48,957 nt of DNA, from the NCBI GenBank assembly GCA_002633005.1, contig NMRA01000472.1, positions 280,512-329,468 on the forward strand. The letters are read 5' to 3'. The notes beneath the pieces were generated by a model, which worked only from the letters and a program-made list of their open reading frames with translations, was not told the origin of the DNA and did no database searches. Made by a program: the position numbers and the translations under genes. The number at the start of each line of letters is the position of its first letter. Position 1 is the first letter of the stretch. This stretch comes from Phoronis australis (taxonomy: Eukaryota; Phoronida; Phoronidae). Below, one piece after another: positions 1-14,200 of the stretch.

Positions 1-2202
1 ATTAGACTTATTTCAAATCAGTCGCCGATGGCGGCAGGCCTAGGCTTGTGCACCTATGGCCTCGGTGTAACCATATCACTTTGCGGGTTATGATCATATT
101 TTTCAAAGTGTATTATGAGATAATAATACTCATGTTAATAAATCTATCACCCTCTGTCTCGCTCTCGCTCTCTCTCTCTCTCCCTCTCTTTCTCTCTACT
201 TGCGGGGAGGAATACCGTAGCTAGGTAGGTATCGTGCTCCGGTGACTGCTGTGGACAGATTTTCCTGCATCGGACCGGGGAGTCCCCTGTTGAAAGGCAA
301 ATTATTAAAAACCTTTTTCAAAAAAGTGACATTCTGTAGACTATACAGATACTTATAACTGATTCATAAAATTCAAAAATTTCTGAGTTTCATTTCCTGG
401 CCTGGGCGTCGCCCGACCTGAGACCCCTCCCCGTGAAGTCGCTCTTCGTCACCCCGATCTCAGTGTTATTTTTCGCTTGTACTGAATTTCCTTCAAGAAT
501 CTGTCAAAAATAATCGAATGGATAAAAATACTCGGTTGGTTATATTCTCAGTAAGGAGATATAGTTTGTTGTACGTAATCAGTTAAAATGCTCGACACAC
601 CCCTGTTCTGACCGAAGGCGATGATCCCGGAGAAAATAGGTGTCCTGCGTGGCACTCCTACATCATCGGGTGCAGCTTTCAGAAAGCTCTTACAAAAATG
701 CCATAATGTTGTTGTACACTAAAAGAAAACACAGAAATTGGAAACCTTGTTTTGTCCACGAAATCCAGTTCATAAGATTAGGAACGGGGTAGGAAAGTTC
801 CAGTAAGCCGCAAAATCAATTAGCGGGAATCACGAAAATATTAAAACTCTAGGACCATTTCACAAAATCACACGCCGTGGGAAAAAAGGCCCATCACAGC
901 TACAATGGAAAAAATTATACTAAAGGCATTTATTCTTTCTTGCTCAGTAAATAATTTGCCAAGGACAACATTTCAGATTAAAAATGTTTGATTGCGCCCT
1001 GAGCGCGTGGAGCGCTCCGAAGTGAAACCTAAGTTCAATCCTTGATGAACAATACTGCTTTTAAAGTCTGTAATGATAGTGTAGTATATCAAGGAACTTA
1101 CAAATATAGATGTAGTAGGAGTTACTTACTGCATGCGGGAACAAGACGAGCGAGAATCCTGCGTGAATTGAAATAAGATGCCTATCAAACCATATAAGAA
1201 AACAAAGTTATCAATTCGTACGCCTATCAAAAATATCTTGACAATTCGCAAAGACAAAAATGTCGAAGAAAATTATTTCTTGACAAAAGAAATTTAAGGC
1301 CTGTGTAACTTTCGCAAAACTTAAGAATTTAGTATCCTATTTTTAAAATGAAGACAGTCTGACAAAAACAAAACAATGGACATTATCAAATTTGTGGACA
1401 ATAAAATGCCATTCAGGACTTGGCTAGTACTGAAAATCCTAGAAGACACGTCATGTGACAACTGATGTTGCAGAGGCAAGTTCTCTATCTCTCAAGAAAA
1501 CTTCAACTTGCAACAAACCAACAAGTAGAAGCAGTTCAAAACTCGAGACCATCCCACACATTTGTAGCTTAGTCAAAGTTTGACGTCGATTGACTGCGTA
1601 GTGTACGTACCTCTCCCCAACCAGTACAATTTTTTACTGTTTACAAGTGGACAAATGGGCCTAGGATTGCTTTAACTATTTTGACCAACTGGTGAATGTA
1701 TTGAAAACTAGGCAAATAGCACCAATAAAGTTTTTGCAAAAGGAGTAACTTGTCATTTTCTTTTTGTAAAAATCATTGCAATATAATGAAGTTCTCATTA
1801 TACTGTGTTAAAATATGCAATGTATCATCATCCAGAACAGCTTGATCAGCACGGTAATAACTTTTTTTATTTTAGTATGTGATACTTCTTCAATTTAATT
1901 ACCAACTTAGTTAATTAATAGCTACCTTATGAGTTTGTGCATGGCAAAAGTGGGTTGTGACCACAACTTCTAGTGTACGTACTCTTTTATACAACTGCGA
2001 TGCGTTAGGTCATACAATTTTATTCGGTGGTTCTTGTGCAAAATATTTTAGATTACAAACCTGGAATGATGGTACTTTAAAACAACTCAGCTTTTAAAGT
2101 TATATGACAACCTTCATTTTTCACCAAAAGTGGCCACCGAATATGGACCTTGATTGCGATTTGACCGTATGCGATTTAAAATCTATTTGTTATTATTTTC
2201 AG
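1..2202. other. Non-coding flank upstream of the first ankyrin exon
   Basis: No exon is supported here. It contains a pyrimidine (CT) tract at 150-199 and GC-rich patches near 380-460. The missing 5' exon(s) and promoter of the ankyrin gene could lie here or beyond the left edge. Confidence 0.5.
150..199 (+). repeat. CT-rich microsatellite
   Basis: Imperfect CT repeat on the + strand, a polypyrimidine tract of about 50 bases with a few interruptions. Confidence 0.85.
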
Positions 2203-2292
2203 GCTAGAGCAGCTGTAGTTACAGGCGACTGTTCTGCAGTTGTGGAGTATGTAAACAGTGGTTGGGATGTGGACCAAGTACTGAATTTGGCG
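2203..2292 (+). CDS. Ankyrin gene exon 1 (first seen), degenerate first repeat
   Basis: The acceptor is ttttcag and the donor gcg|gtaagt, length 90 nt, phase 0. It reads [16 protein letters not shown] then [14 protein letters not shown], the helix part of an ankyrin unit (A-x-x-GD-x-xxVxxxxxxG) followed by the loop into the next repeat. It is separated from exon 2 by an 8.7-kb intron, but the phase and the repeat register match. Confidence 0.75.
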
Positions 2293-5200
2293 GTAAGTAT
2301 TTGCACATGAATACTCGTCTGATCATTATTGCCTTGAAATACACCTTGTAGCAAACAATTCTATGCAACCGCTATCTTAAAAGTTTAATTACGATAGCAT
2401 TGCCTCCCTGATTTTACGTTTGATATATCAACACTGTAAACTGTTAACCAAAGCAACATGTGAACAGCGTGGTAAACAATACAAAGCAGTAATAACAAAA
2501 TATTCACATTTAACTACGGAAGTTATGACAACTTTCTTACTTTAAGTTAACAGAACGCGTATGTTGGTGAGAAAAACACAATGAAATTATGACGTGGTCC
2601 TACGAACAACAAACTGGGAACTTCACTAAGTAGCACTTCATAGACGCCGTTCTGCAAGTCATGAGAATCAGTTATTTACCAATCTGGCATGGAATACTAT
2701 AAATGGTATCTGTTACATCGTCGTCTGCCTTCACAACAAGGATCACGCAAACGATGTATGAAAGAATTAGAAACAGACCGATTTAGACAAATCCACAGGC
2801 GCACCGGAGGGACAAATTTGGAAAATGTGTCTGAATTTTTCAGAGTTTAACAATAATCTTCACCTAAATATTTTTACAGATTTCCTTTGTTATTGTACGT
2901 CGGCATATGACTGTAGGAAGAATGATTTTATTTTTTCCTCAAAAGCACTGGTGAAAATTGACCTTTTATAATGATACATTTATATCATTTTTAATTTACT
3001 GTTTTCATTGGGATTGTGTGAAATACATCTACATGTATGCCTTGATTATCGTGGGTTTGTGAGTGGCTCGACTGTAAGAGGCTGGAGTTAAGAAAGATAT
3101 TCTGGGAGCGAAACCCCGAGAGTTCTCTAGCTGTCTTGCAGCTTGGAAAAACTATCCAAATTCACATTGTCTAGTTTAAAATACACGGTGTAATCTCGCA
3201 ATGGGCCCAGCGATGTACTAGCGTTTTTGAACTCTATCCAGGTCGAGTGATGTTCGAATTTTGTATTGCTTATATTCTTTACTTTGTCGAGAACGTGAGA
3301 TGCTAACACCTAAATGAAATTTTCATTACAATGACTTTTTGTACCACTTATTGTGTTCGACCATTTCATGACACCAGTAGTGATTAACGCAACCTTGATA
3401 TGATAATCTGTCCAGCACAAGCAAAGGTACCGGACCATCTCCATGTACTTGGTGGATTATATAACCATAATCAAATAGGTTAAATGGTCTGTACGCACAT
3501 GTACCAAATGATTTGAAACATGCATGAACGATGCAATACAAATTCCAATAGGTGGATTGGTGTTTATTTTTTTGCAAACGGGCGTGTCAGCGTGGTTCAA
3601 ATGACATTTCATCATTTACATGTGTACTATCATGCCTAGATTTCTTTACACATGTTTTGGGGAATAATTTCACTATCCAGGTTCACATAAATATTGTGTC
3701 AGTGTGCAATTGGGGCGTCTAGAAAACGTAAGATCAACACTTTATCTCAGCCTTGAAGCTTTCATGTGCTTAGTACGAACTCTGAGTTAAAGTTAGATGC
3801 AACTGCAGTTGGATAGAGAGGCTTAGAGGGTGTTTTCAAGATCTGGGTGAATTTTGACTGTATCAAATAATTTACCATTGACTCAGTCATGGATAGTTTT
3901 GCGGCTCATGTGTCATGACTGAAGAAGAGCAGAAATATGACACCACCCTTCGGTACCCCAACATGTACGTAAGCAAACGCGGTTAGTGAGGGTTTTGAAG
4001 ACACACCGTCTAGTCCTACTACCCGATTAGATTGTTACGGTACATGTACATGTATATGTATAAAGTGAATAGTGCGTTCAGAGTGTCAGATTCGATAAGA
4101 GAAAACTTTGCTCAAGAAGAAATCTTGAGAAACCGTGTCAAACGCCGATTGATAATCTAACATTAAACCCATTTTTCATCTTATTATCGTATCTCGTGAA
4201 CATTTTCGTACAGGTGAGATACGGTACTCTTTCTCCTCATAAAACCAAAGTGAATTTGGACTAATTTATTGCAATTTGTAGAAAGTGAAGTCTTCGTACG
4301 TTTTATTCGATGTCAATTTTAAAGAAAGAAATTTGAAATGTTTCAGCACTGCAGTTATTCTCAATTCTTTTCTAATTGATTACCATACTTTAAGTTTCAA
4401 AAAGTAGGGTAGGTGCCTGTAAGTGGAATTTTGTTTTATAGATGAATGGTCGGCGCAGGCACATCTTTTATGCTTGTTTAATTTTTTTATTTGTTACATA
4501 GACGGTGCAGTCACTTTTGTTTACACCAGTGTTTTCTAGTAAATATATGGCAAGTGCTAGGGTCTCTTGGAAAATAGACAGGTGAACTGGACGGTTTGCA
4601 AACAAATGTGGGTATTCAGCTGTTGTTTTATTTGCGAAGGAATCCAAGAAAAGAGCACTTAAACTGTGCTCGTTAATTCCCATCTTGTGATTTAATAATA
4701 AGATATACCAGTAAGTTGATTTTGTTTCTTAGTCGCGTTTTGTTTATGAAAGAGCAGTATTCATTTGCCTTGTTGAAACATTACATACATTTGTGTATGT
4801 AAAGGTTTCATATTGTTCTGGTGCGGTGTAAAACTTGGCTAACTTGCTTTTAATAGTTGGAAATTGATTTAGGTTGTTAAAAATTCAACGCATAGTTTGT
4901 TTCAAGTTTGATCTAAATAAGATATTAGTTTTGTTGATCTCGCCTTTGACGTTGTTGTTGAATCAAAATTTGGGTCTTCACTTTAGTAGTTTAGGATTTC
5001 CAAAATTGTTTTATTTACTGACAACATGTGTCCTAGACGTTGTCGCAAATAATAGTCTTCCGGTTTGCTGCATTTTCTGTCGTGTAGAACTGGTTCATCG
5101 TTACAAGTTTTAAGGCAGTTTCGTTATCACAGTTCCCTATAGGTCACAGGACCTCCTGCTAAGTTTCACGGTCTTCTACATACCAAATGCCCTGACTGGC

Positions 5201-8200
5201 ATCTAAGTCACCCTTTATTATCACTAGGGTATATCATTAACTCAAACGTCGTCTCAAATCATTCTGTAACCATGATAGATAATTATTTCTATGCCAAACG
5301 GAACGTGCAGGGCGTCTGCACGTAAAACGAAGGCAAAAAAGAATACGAAGAATTTCAGAATGCAGTCAGTTTTGACAGAATTGAAAGAAAACCCCATCTA
5401 AAATTGAACTGTTTCAATTCAATGACAGGTTACACCTCACTTTCTTTGCCGTGGTATAGACCAACTGATATGATGACGAAGTTAATTTATCTCGTTAAAA
5501 TATTGAATACGTTAGTTTTAACATCCGCCACTTGGGCAATTGTTTGTCAAAAACATATTCCGGAAAATATACGTACCATAAACCGCGTATCAAATGACAA
5601 CTGTGCAAATATTACGCATGGAAAAAATTATAACACCGTGCAAATTTAGGTGAAATTTCGAACAGTGTGTATAAAAGCACATTCGCTTGAAAACGTGACC
5701 AATAAGTTAATGCAAAACGCGAAACTTGTTTGCGTTCCTGTAGTGTAACGGCAAAGTCTGCTATGGTGGGGTGTAGACTTTTTCAGGATTTCCGGATAAT
5801 TGATAAGAAACACTAAACAGAACGAACCTGAAGCTCTTTTATCGCGTCATTCCCCGTTAACTGTTGGGATTTTCAGCTTTTTGTGAATTAATACACTGGA
5901 GATGTGTTTAATAAATATTAAGTCAGATCACTATTTATTTCCAGTTTCAGTCGGAGTCTTAGTTCACGTGAATGAAAAAATACGTTAGGGTCACATCAGA
6001 TCTGTACACCTACATGTAAACATTTACATTTGTTCGTGAGTATTGAAGGCCTCTTTAAACACAGACAAGTTTACCGGTGAAGCTCGTGTGCACGTGAAAA
6101 CTGCCCGGCGACAAATCTCTGCTTTGTCAAAAGTGCGATTCCTCACCGCGTCGTTTCAAGCCACTGAACGGCATGCATGTGCAATTCTTGGAGCATAATT
6201 TGCTCGCTTGCGTTCAGTGGAATTAGTCTTCATTAGGTTATGTTCTTACCTAAGACGTAAGTATTCCCAAATTTTAGGTCTCAACATTGAGTTCTTACGT
6301 TTGATGAAATTGTTCTTCTCCACAACAATTGAAAAGCCCTGAACGTGCATCATGCAAAGCAAATCGAATTCGTGAAGCATGACGTTTCCGTAAGGGTTTT
6401 GTACGTCTACCGTACTATGGCACATTATTTCGCGAGTTCACAGTATTTGTCGCAAATCGATGTTCTCTAACAGTCACGTGCTTTCAAGTAACCAAGTAGG
6501 GAACATAAACTTGAACAAAAACATTTGTTGACAAAATTCTCACGACTATTAATCTACTGTCATCGAAGTCGCTAAAGAAGCAAAGATATATCCTGTAACT
6601 ATGAGTTCAAACTTCCTCCATTTGTTTGCTCTTCGAATTCTGCGACTCGCACGACTGAAAAATATCCTGACCAAAAACAAAACCGCTTAAGTTTTTTTTT
6701 AGCCCAATGTCATATTGTGCATTTAACGTCATTGATTTGGGCAGAAATTGTATTAATTTTGGTTCAATTTTTAAGATGACATCAACAGTTACCAAGCAAA
6801 CGGATTGATCATCAGGAACAATTCAGATCAAGTAACATAATAAAGTCAATGTGGCTTACACTTTTTTACGTTTTCAATTATTAGTTTTTTTATAGAATAA
6901 CTAGCTTCAAAATAACACCCATTCTGTACGGGTTTCCATAATCGGGTAATTCGAGTTTGCTGCCTTAGCACGGAATACACTGTGGGTGTCATACAATTAT
7001 GCAGAACATTGGTAGATTCGAAACCACGCGTGACTCCAGCATGCATGTCGCTGCGGTTACTTCGCTTTCGGAAGCCTAAAACCAAACCGGCATTTTGTTA
7101 TTACATGGGCGGCGCACCATAGGGGGCTGGGGAGGCTATAGCCCCACCACATTTTTCAAGGTTCTGGCGCCCATGGTCTATGGGCGGGGTACCACAGGGG
7201 AACTGGGGAGGGGGGCTATAGCCCCCCACTTTTTTCAGGGCTGCTGTTGTTAAGTAAAATGAGTATGGCCCCTGTAGAATGCGTTAGTGACAAATTCAAA
7301 CCACGGGGTCGCTTACAGCATACCATGTCTCCGTTGACAGCTGCAAATATAGCACACTGCTACTCGAAACGTTGATTCAGTTACCGCTATTTAACGCATC
7401 ATGCAGTATTGAAAATCATGGATTAGGCACAAAGTAGCAAACTTGAGTAGGGTCGTTGTTCCAAATAATTGTTGCACTAAAAACTGTTGGAGTAGCGACA
7501 TTTGTTGTAATACGCTACTTTTGTGCAACGCACACCACCAATTCGTGAATTTATGGATGTCGTTAACGCCTACAGTTTTTTAGACACTCGCAATGAATAT
7601 CTCCAATTCTCTTTGGCTGCCGATTCAGTTAGAACAGTACTCTTTCCAAGCGAGTTTAAAAATCAGAGACGTAGTCGACTGACTACCCCGGGAGCAAAAA
7701 TCTCGCATGCTATGCGCGAATATTCCGAATAATTTTATTGTTCCTCTGCTGGGACCTTGACCGTGCCAATCCACTTGATCAAGCAGTGTTGCAATGCCAT
7801 GCGACCTGGGATATTTTAATTGAATAATCAGGACATTTTACTTGAAAATTGACATGTTTTTTCCACCACAACGTGTGATACGTTGATCGTTTCAGAATTA
7901 TTGGAAACATTGCTGTTTTGTACCGTTTTATCACCTGTTCTGCCGTGGTGCAGAACTTTTTTCGGCGCATCCGAAAATTTGCAATAGTAGTCAAAAATTC
8001 TTGCGGGTGAAACAAGTCAAAGATTGTATCTGCACTATATCATGTTCAGGCGATGCATGTATGTTCACATTGAAATGTAAAAGTCATCTATAGGCGCGTT
8101 CTCTGTTAGTGTTCTTTCGACCTTGCTTTGGCAACAACTAACTAATGGTCGGACCTCCATGAGTTGTTTCATATTTCCAGGTATCAGCCGAGAAGTATAG

Positions 8201-11200
8201 ATACACAAACTCAGCAGGCATTATGCTTGAAATTCCAGGTTGCACAATTCAACTTGACACGAGTGGCCAAAACCTGAGCTCCCATGAGAATTTGGGTGTG
8301 TAGAGTTGTGTTATTGCATCATTCTGTCGTATTGAGACTGACTTCAAAAATAGCAGTTATTTAAGGATAACGATGTAACTTCATTTTTAAAATAGAAACA
8401 TTCTTGACATGGTTGCTCTGCCGTATTTTAAAGATTAACGGGGACTCGGTGGATGAAATTGGGTTATGAAATCAATCACTACGAGTGAGTATCACCTCTG
8501 TGCAGGTCACCAAAAAACAGTCGTGTCTGGAAATTGTTCTTGTAAAGTAAGCCAAAGCGACCTACATGTAGGCCTAATTTTGTTACTTTATCTCGATGCT
8601 CTGTTCTAAACGTAACTGATATATTGCAAGCTCAATAAATATTTCTCAAAACAATTAGAATGATATCAATGACGCTTGCTTGATTTTAATCAGGCCGCAT
8701 TTTTATTGCTCAAAAGTGTATCGGGTTTTTAAATTTTAGTGAAATGAAGTACAGTTTTGACGTGCCAGTGTAAGTCTAATTATTGATTTCCAGATTTTGT
8801 TCTATTAATAGATGGACTGGTGTACACATGACGCATTGTACTACTGGGTGATTTTACATAAAGAAAGGAATTTTAAAGATTAATTTAGATATTTTTCTAA
8901 CATTCAAATGTTTGACAGTACAACGTGTTATAATTTTTGGGTGACTGCTATTATTCTACTGCACAGTATTTTGCAATTGTACACATTATCTGTACTTATT
9001 TCTTCCAAAATGTTGTCCAAGTGAACGTGGGATCCAAATGGCCGTCGGCTACTCGAGGGGTAACTTGAAATTGCGGCTTTTGTTCAAGTTGTTGAATTTT
9101 TGTATTCTTTGTTTGGTTGTCATAGAATCGGTCGTTTTCATTCCGTTGCATATTCTCTGAGACCAAGTATTTTTGACATTTCCCTCTTTACGCACCATTC
9201 TGAAACAAAATGTTGAATAAAATAAATCAACAAACATCTCAAACTTTTGTTACAATATAGAAAGCTGTACCCATGCCAAACACCAGTTTGAACGTCTGGG
9301 CCCGGTCTCTAATCTTTGTACTCGAAACGAACTCGAAACTATTTTTGGCAATTTCTCTGCTCCTTTTGTGCGAACTTAAGATAATTGGTTATCAAACTGT
9401 GCTCGAATACATTATAGTTTATGCATAAGACTTTCTAGGTCAAGTTTGCCCTTGAAGACCCTTGTATTCGTGCTACAAACTCGAGTAAAACCTCGAAATT
9501 TCGAGTTCAAACTCGAACTTATTGCTTTAAAGTTGGGTTTACAAACTGTGAACTAAGGGCAATAAATTATCTACGTAGGTTATTGTGTACTCGAGCATAG
9601 AATAATAGTCACTTATCTTGAGTTCGCCCAAAAGTAGAGTAGAAAATGCCAAACCTAATTTCGAGTTCCATTTCGAGTAAAAAGATTGGAGACCGGGCCC
9701 TGGTCGTAAAATTGTCAAACGAAACTAGAGAAAAAAAACAAATTGCAACATCGTTTATTTGGTTAGTCACGGACTCTTTAATTGGTTCTTTGCGATAAGG
9801 AAGTGTCCCTTTAAATATATTCAAGAACTGACAAATGTATCAATTTATCGCGTGTACACGCGAAAACTGTCTGGAAAAGCGCTCTTTTTAAAAGCAACGC
9901 TTGGCCTGGCCAGACCGCTGCCACGTCGTCTCAAGAATAGCAGAACAATTTGTGTTTGCGTCGAAATGAAAGCCACAAGATTGATTGGTTTTCTGAACAG
10001 CAATCATGACAAGAAGAATGGTTTTGGTGAAATGTGTTTCAACGTGCGTTTAATTTGTAGAAAACTCTTTATTCTTTTCCAGAACATTTTGCCTGCTGAC
10101 ATGTTGTTTGATGCCATTAACAAGTTGAATTGAGTTTCCTGTTCCCGTTTTCCTGACCAGTAACAAACCCTATACCAAGGATTGCTTATATTTTTTTCCT
10201 TTTACAACTTCATACTTCAGTTACGTTTTGATAATATCCATTGCCAGTAGTCAATTTACACTATATTGATTTTCTCTCATCCTTTTCTTCCTGGTTGTTC
10301 CTGATTTAAATTTGTTAGAAGAAATTATTTTGCAGCTCAGGAAAAAGTGAAATTGGTCTTCATAATTTAGTTTGACCATGTTTTTCAATTCACGCCTCCA
10401 GCAGGGATTCGTTTGCGGTAGACCTACTAATTAAAGCAAACCACGAAAGCTTTACCCATATAATCACAGCTTTCACATAAGTGCATTTGCCTTTAACATT
10501 TTCTTCTATTACATTGTGCCTAAAAATATCCGGCAAGTCACATTTCGTTTTGTTTATCCGAAAATTGAAATAGACCTATTACTCTCATGAAACCCATTTC
10601 TTAAAAATGACCAAGTTTGAAAATCAAGGTCACGTTATTGTCAATAACAGTGATAGCCCTTTCCTAGCTAAAACCAGTCATCCGGACTTTGATAAAAGTG
10701 TTCATATTTTTAAAGAACATGTCATGTCTTCGCTCTGAGGATTGTTACTGAAACAAACGTACTACGAGAGCGACGTAACGTTGTTCTTTAAAAATGTTGA
10801 CTCGAACGACAACTGATGTATTACCTGATAAACAGAGAGTAGATTTAGTAATTGTGTGTACAAATGTATTATTTCAACGTTTCCATGATGAGTGATTAAG
10901 ATTCACGGTGAAGTTAATGATTGTGAAGTTTGCTATAACTTGTTCATTGTTTCTGCAGGGCCGCACAGCACTACACAGTGCAGCAGTGGAGGGACGTACA
11001 GAGGTGGCGCGTGTTTTGTGTGAAGCAGGCGCTAACGTCAACAAGCAAGACTTGGTAATAGAAACTACTTGAGACGATTTTATAATTAAGACAATGTTAT
11101 CTTTGTTACAAAGCTGTAGACTATCTGAAGTTTAACTAAACATGTTGTGTGTAAATACACTTTTTATTTCTCATCATTTCGACATGTATTTTTCAATCTG

Positions 11201-14200
11201 TACCCGGTACATGCATCTTAAGAAACAGTGAGGTTTGAATTGTGTCAACAATATATTTGGCGACTTAACGTTGATATTTTTCTATTCTTAATGGTAATCA
11301 TCCATTCAACATTACAACTTTATATTGAACAGGAAGCCGTTAAACCGATGTATAAACACAACAAGGAGGGGTCACTGTGAAGTCATGGCGGCGCTCAGTA
11401 ATTTCTGGCAGTCGCCTTCTACACCATGTTCTGTTCTTACTTCAAGGTTTTAAAATCACCTGTAAAACTTGAGTGATCGTTACAAGTATTGTATCGTCTT
11501 AGAGGGGTCAGTAATGTGTCATTTATGTCACCTTACAAGTTCACTTTCCCCCGTGTATGTTAATTTGCTCTAAACGTTGATCGTCCATTCACACATCTCC
11601 ATTATATATTACATAGTTGTCGGGCTGGACACCGCTGCACTGTGCAGCAGGGTATGGTCATACACAGACAGTGGAGTGTCTTGTGGAACACAACGCTACA
11701 GTGGATGCCCGTAATGAGGTAATTAATGACACACAGGTTGTTTGGTTGAACTAGTTGTTCACAGAAGAGATGATTAAAACCGTTGAAGAACAAATTTTGT
11801 TGATATTTTCCCAATTTAATGTCCTTAAACAATGTCAAAATAAATGTCGTCTGCTTTCCGTTAGAGAACTGCCAAAGCTGCATCCGAACATTTCAGTTGA
11901 TTCATTATTGTTGTTTTATTTACCTATATATATATTCTACATTTCGTCAAACAATAGTTTCCTTCACACGATCTGGATCGCCTCATTTAGTTTCAGATTT
12001 ATTTTCTACGTTATTTTGATTGTCTAACACTTTACAGCGCACAATTACTTGCTGTGTGTTACCGGCCTGTAACGAGACAGGGAACACTGAACACCGCTCT
12101 GTTGTTTTGTTCTTAAACTTAACATTTCCCTGTTGAAATCATTTCAAGTATCCTAGCGTCTTAGAGGGGTCAGCAATGTTTCATTTATGTCACCTTACAA
12201 GTTCACTTTCCCCCGTGTATGTTAATTTGCTCTAAACGTTGATTGTCCATTCACACATCTCCATTATATATTACATAGTGGGGCTGGACACCGCTGCACT
12301 GGGCAGCACGGAATGGTCGTACAGAGACAGTGAAGTGTCTTGTGGAACACAACGCTACAGCGGATGTCCGTGATGAGGTAATTAATGACACACAGGTTGT
12401 TTGGTTGAATTAGTTGTTTACACAAGTGATGATTAAAACTGTTGAGTAACAAATTTTGTTGATATTTTTAGTAATGTAATGTCTCTAAACAATGTCAGTT
12501 TAAATTTCTGCTGCTTTCCATAGCGGGGCCACACACCGCTGCACCTGGCAGCACGGGAGGGTCATACAGCCGTCGTACAGTGTCTCATCGAACACCGGGC
12601 CAACGTGAACGTCTGTGATGAGGTAATTAATGACACACAGGTTGATGAACACACAATACGTGATAAGGCTGAATTATTGAGTGTTTTAATTAAATAATCA
12701 CGAATTGTAATTTTGCTTGTAAACTTTGAATTCACGGCACGTGTTGTGACGCGCACGTGACGTGACGTGCTCGCGACATTAAATTATTAGAAACAGTTTT
12801 CACTTCACCTGGATTTGTGCATTGAGCAATGGTTCTTTACTTGCATTTCCATAGCACTCACTAAATGATTGTGACTCTGTTGTAATATATAACATCAAAT
12901 TGTAATATTTGAAATCAGTCGCGTGACTACAACAGATCAGCATTTAAGAAATTGCGCTCATTTTTGTCTGAGTTTAAATGTCAGTTGTAGTCGTGCTCTG
13001 TTGAGTCACCCACTTCATACAGTAAGTATGCAACTGAAGGCGAAGTTCTGAAAGGTATTAAGCGTGACTCCCTGTTGACGCACTCACTTTGCTATGTATG
13101 ATGCTGACCAGCATTCTATCATTTTTGTTCATTTACTGTAGGATGGAGACACACCGGTACATCATGCATCCCAGATGGGACAGGCAGCGGTCGTGGAGGT
13201 GCTGGACGGTGAAGGCTGCTGCGATGCGGCTGCCGTAAACAAGGTATCTCAAGAGTGCTGTACTCAGAATTTAGTTAATGCTGCAATAAATGTGTTTTAA
13301 ATGAAAATTGAGTTCGAGGATTTGTTCACTCATAATAAATATCTGATCAAAAATGAACAACCTCTTTTCGTGGAGTTATACAAAGAGTCACTTCTTCACT
13401 GCAAGTACCTTCCCAGAACACGCAGAGAAACCAAAGCCGCTGGTCTGATCGTACAATCGGTACACAAACTAAAAACAAACCAAACACCCCATCAGGCGTC
13501 AAAAACAGGCACACATTTTGATATTCTCATTTCATAAAAAGATGCAGATTTTTATCAGGTAAGTGCTTGGAATCAGGTGTGCATTTAGGGACCTCAGTAA
13601 AGGTTTTTGTCAAGGTTGATTTAAAAAGCGATTATTAGTCGTGTAGTTTCGTGGTATATTTTTAATGCCAATACACTTCTGTGTAATATGTTCCTGTCAT
13701 GATTTGATTTATATATTCTGTGATGGGGTAATGTAGGGGATGAATTATTCAAACCCCACGTCCTGTTTTCACAATTCGAGGAGTCTTCTTAAACTAAACT
13801 CTGGAAACAGCAGAGCGCTGTAAAACTAAATCACGCGCCGTAATCTTTTGTGATCCATTATAAATCCAGGGTATTGGAATATGTTTGGTTCACCCCTCAC
13901 GCCACCATGGTATTTCGGGTACCAGTTCAGGGTTCTCGCCGCAGCGAATCAAACAAAGCCTTTTGGAATAAAGGTTTCTGGTCAAACCGCTAGACGTTCG
14001 TTTTCATAGAAATACATGTACGAATACGCAAAAACTTAAATGAATGGACAAAAATCTTTATATCGCTACATTGTTATGACAAACTTATATTTTTAAAGGT
14101 TGATTTCAAGTTTGGATTGAGAATAAATCGAATCGAAAAATTTTTAACACGCTCGTTGGAATTTCAACACTAGCGAGTAGAACAGTTCGAGTTCTTGAAC

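Larger units (their letters stand above)
2293..10958 (+). other. 8.7-kb intron of the ankyrin gene
   Basis: AT-rich intron. No ankyrin-like exon was found in it. It holds several short open frames without recognisable domains, an interspersed repeat near 6865-7000, a GC-rich palindromic duplication at 7107-7245 and a foldback element at 9298-9700. Confidence 0.6.
11460..12430 (+). repeat. Tandem duplication of an ankyrin exon with flanking introns
   Basis: Segments around exon 3 (about 11497-11790) and exon 4 (about 12159-12450) are near-identical with an offset of about 660 bp, including intron, acceptor, exon and donor. This is the direct origin of one extra ankyrin unit. Confidence 0.9.

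Noticed and set aside
9759-10133. 124-codon + frame
   Set aside because: It starts just after the foldback element, has no recognised family and no ankyrin signature, and the surrounding sequence has intron composition.
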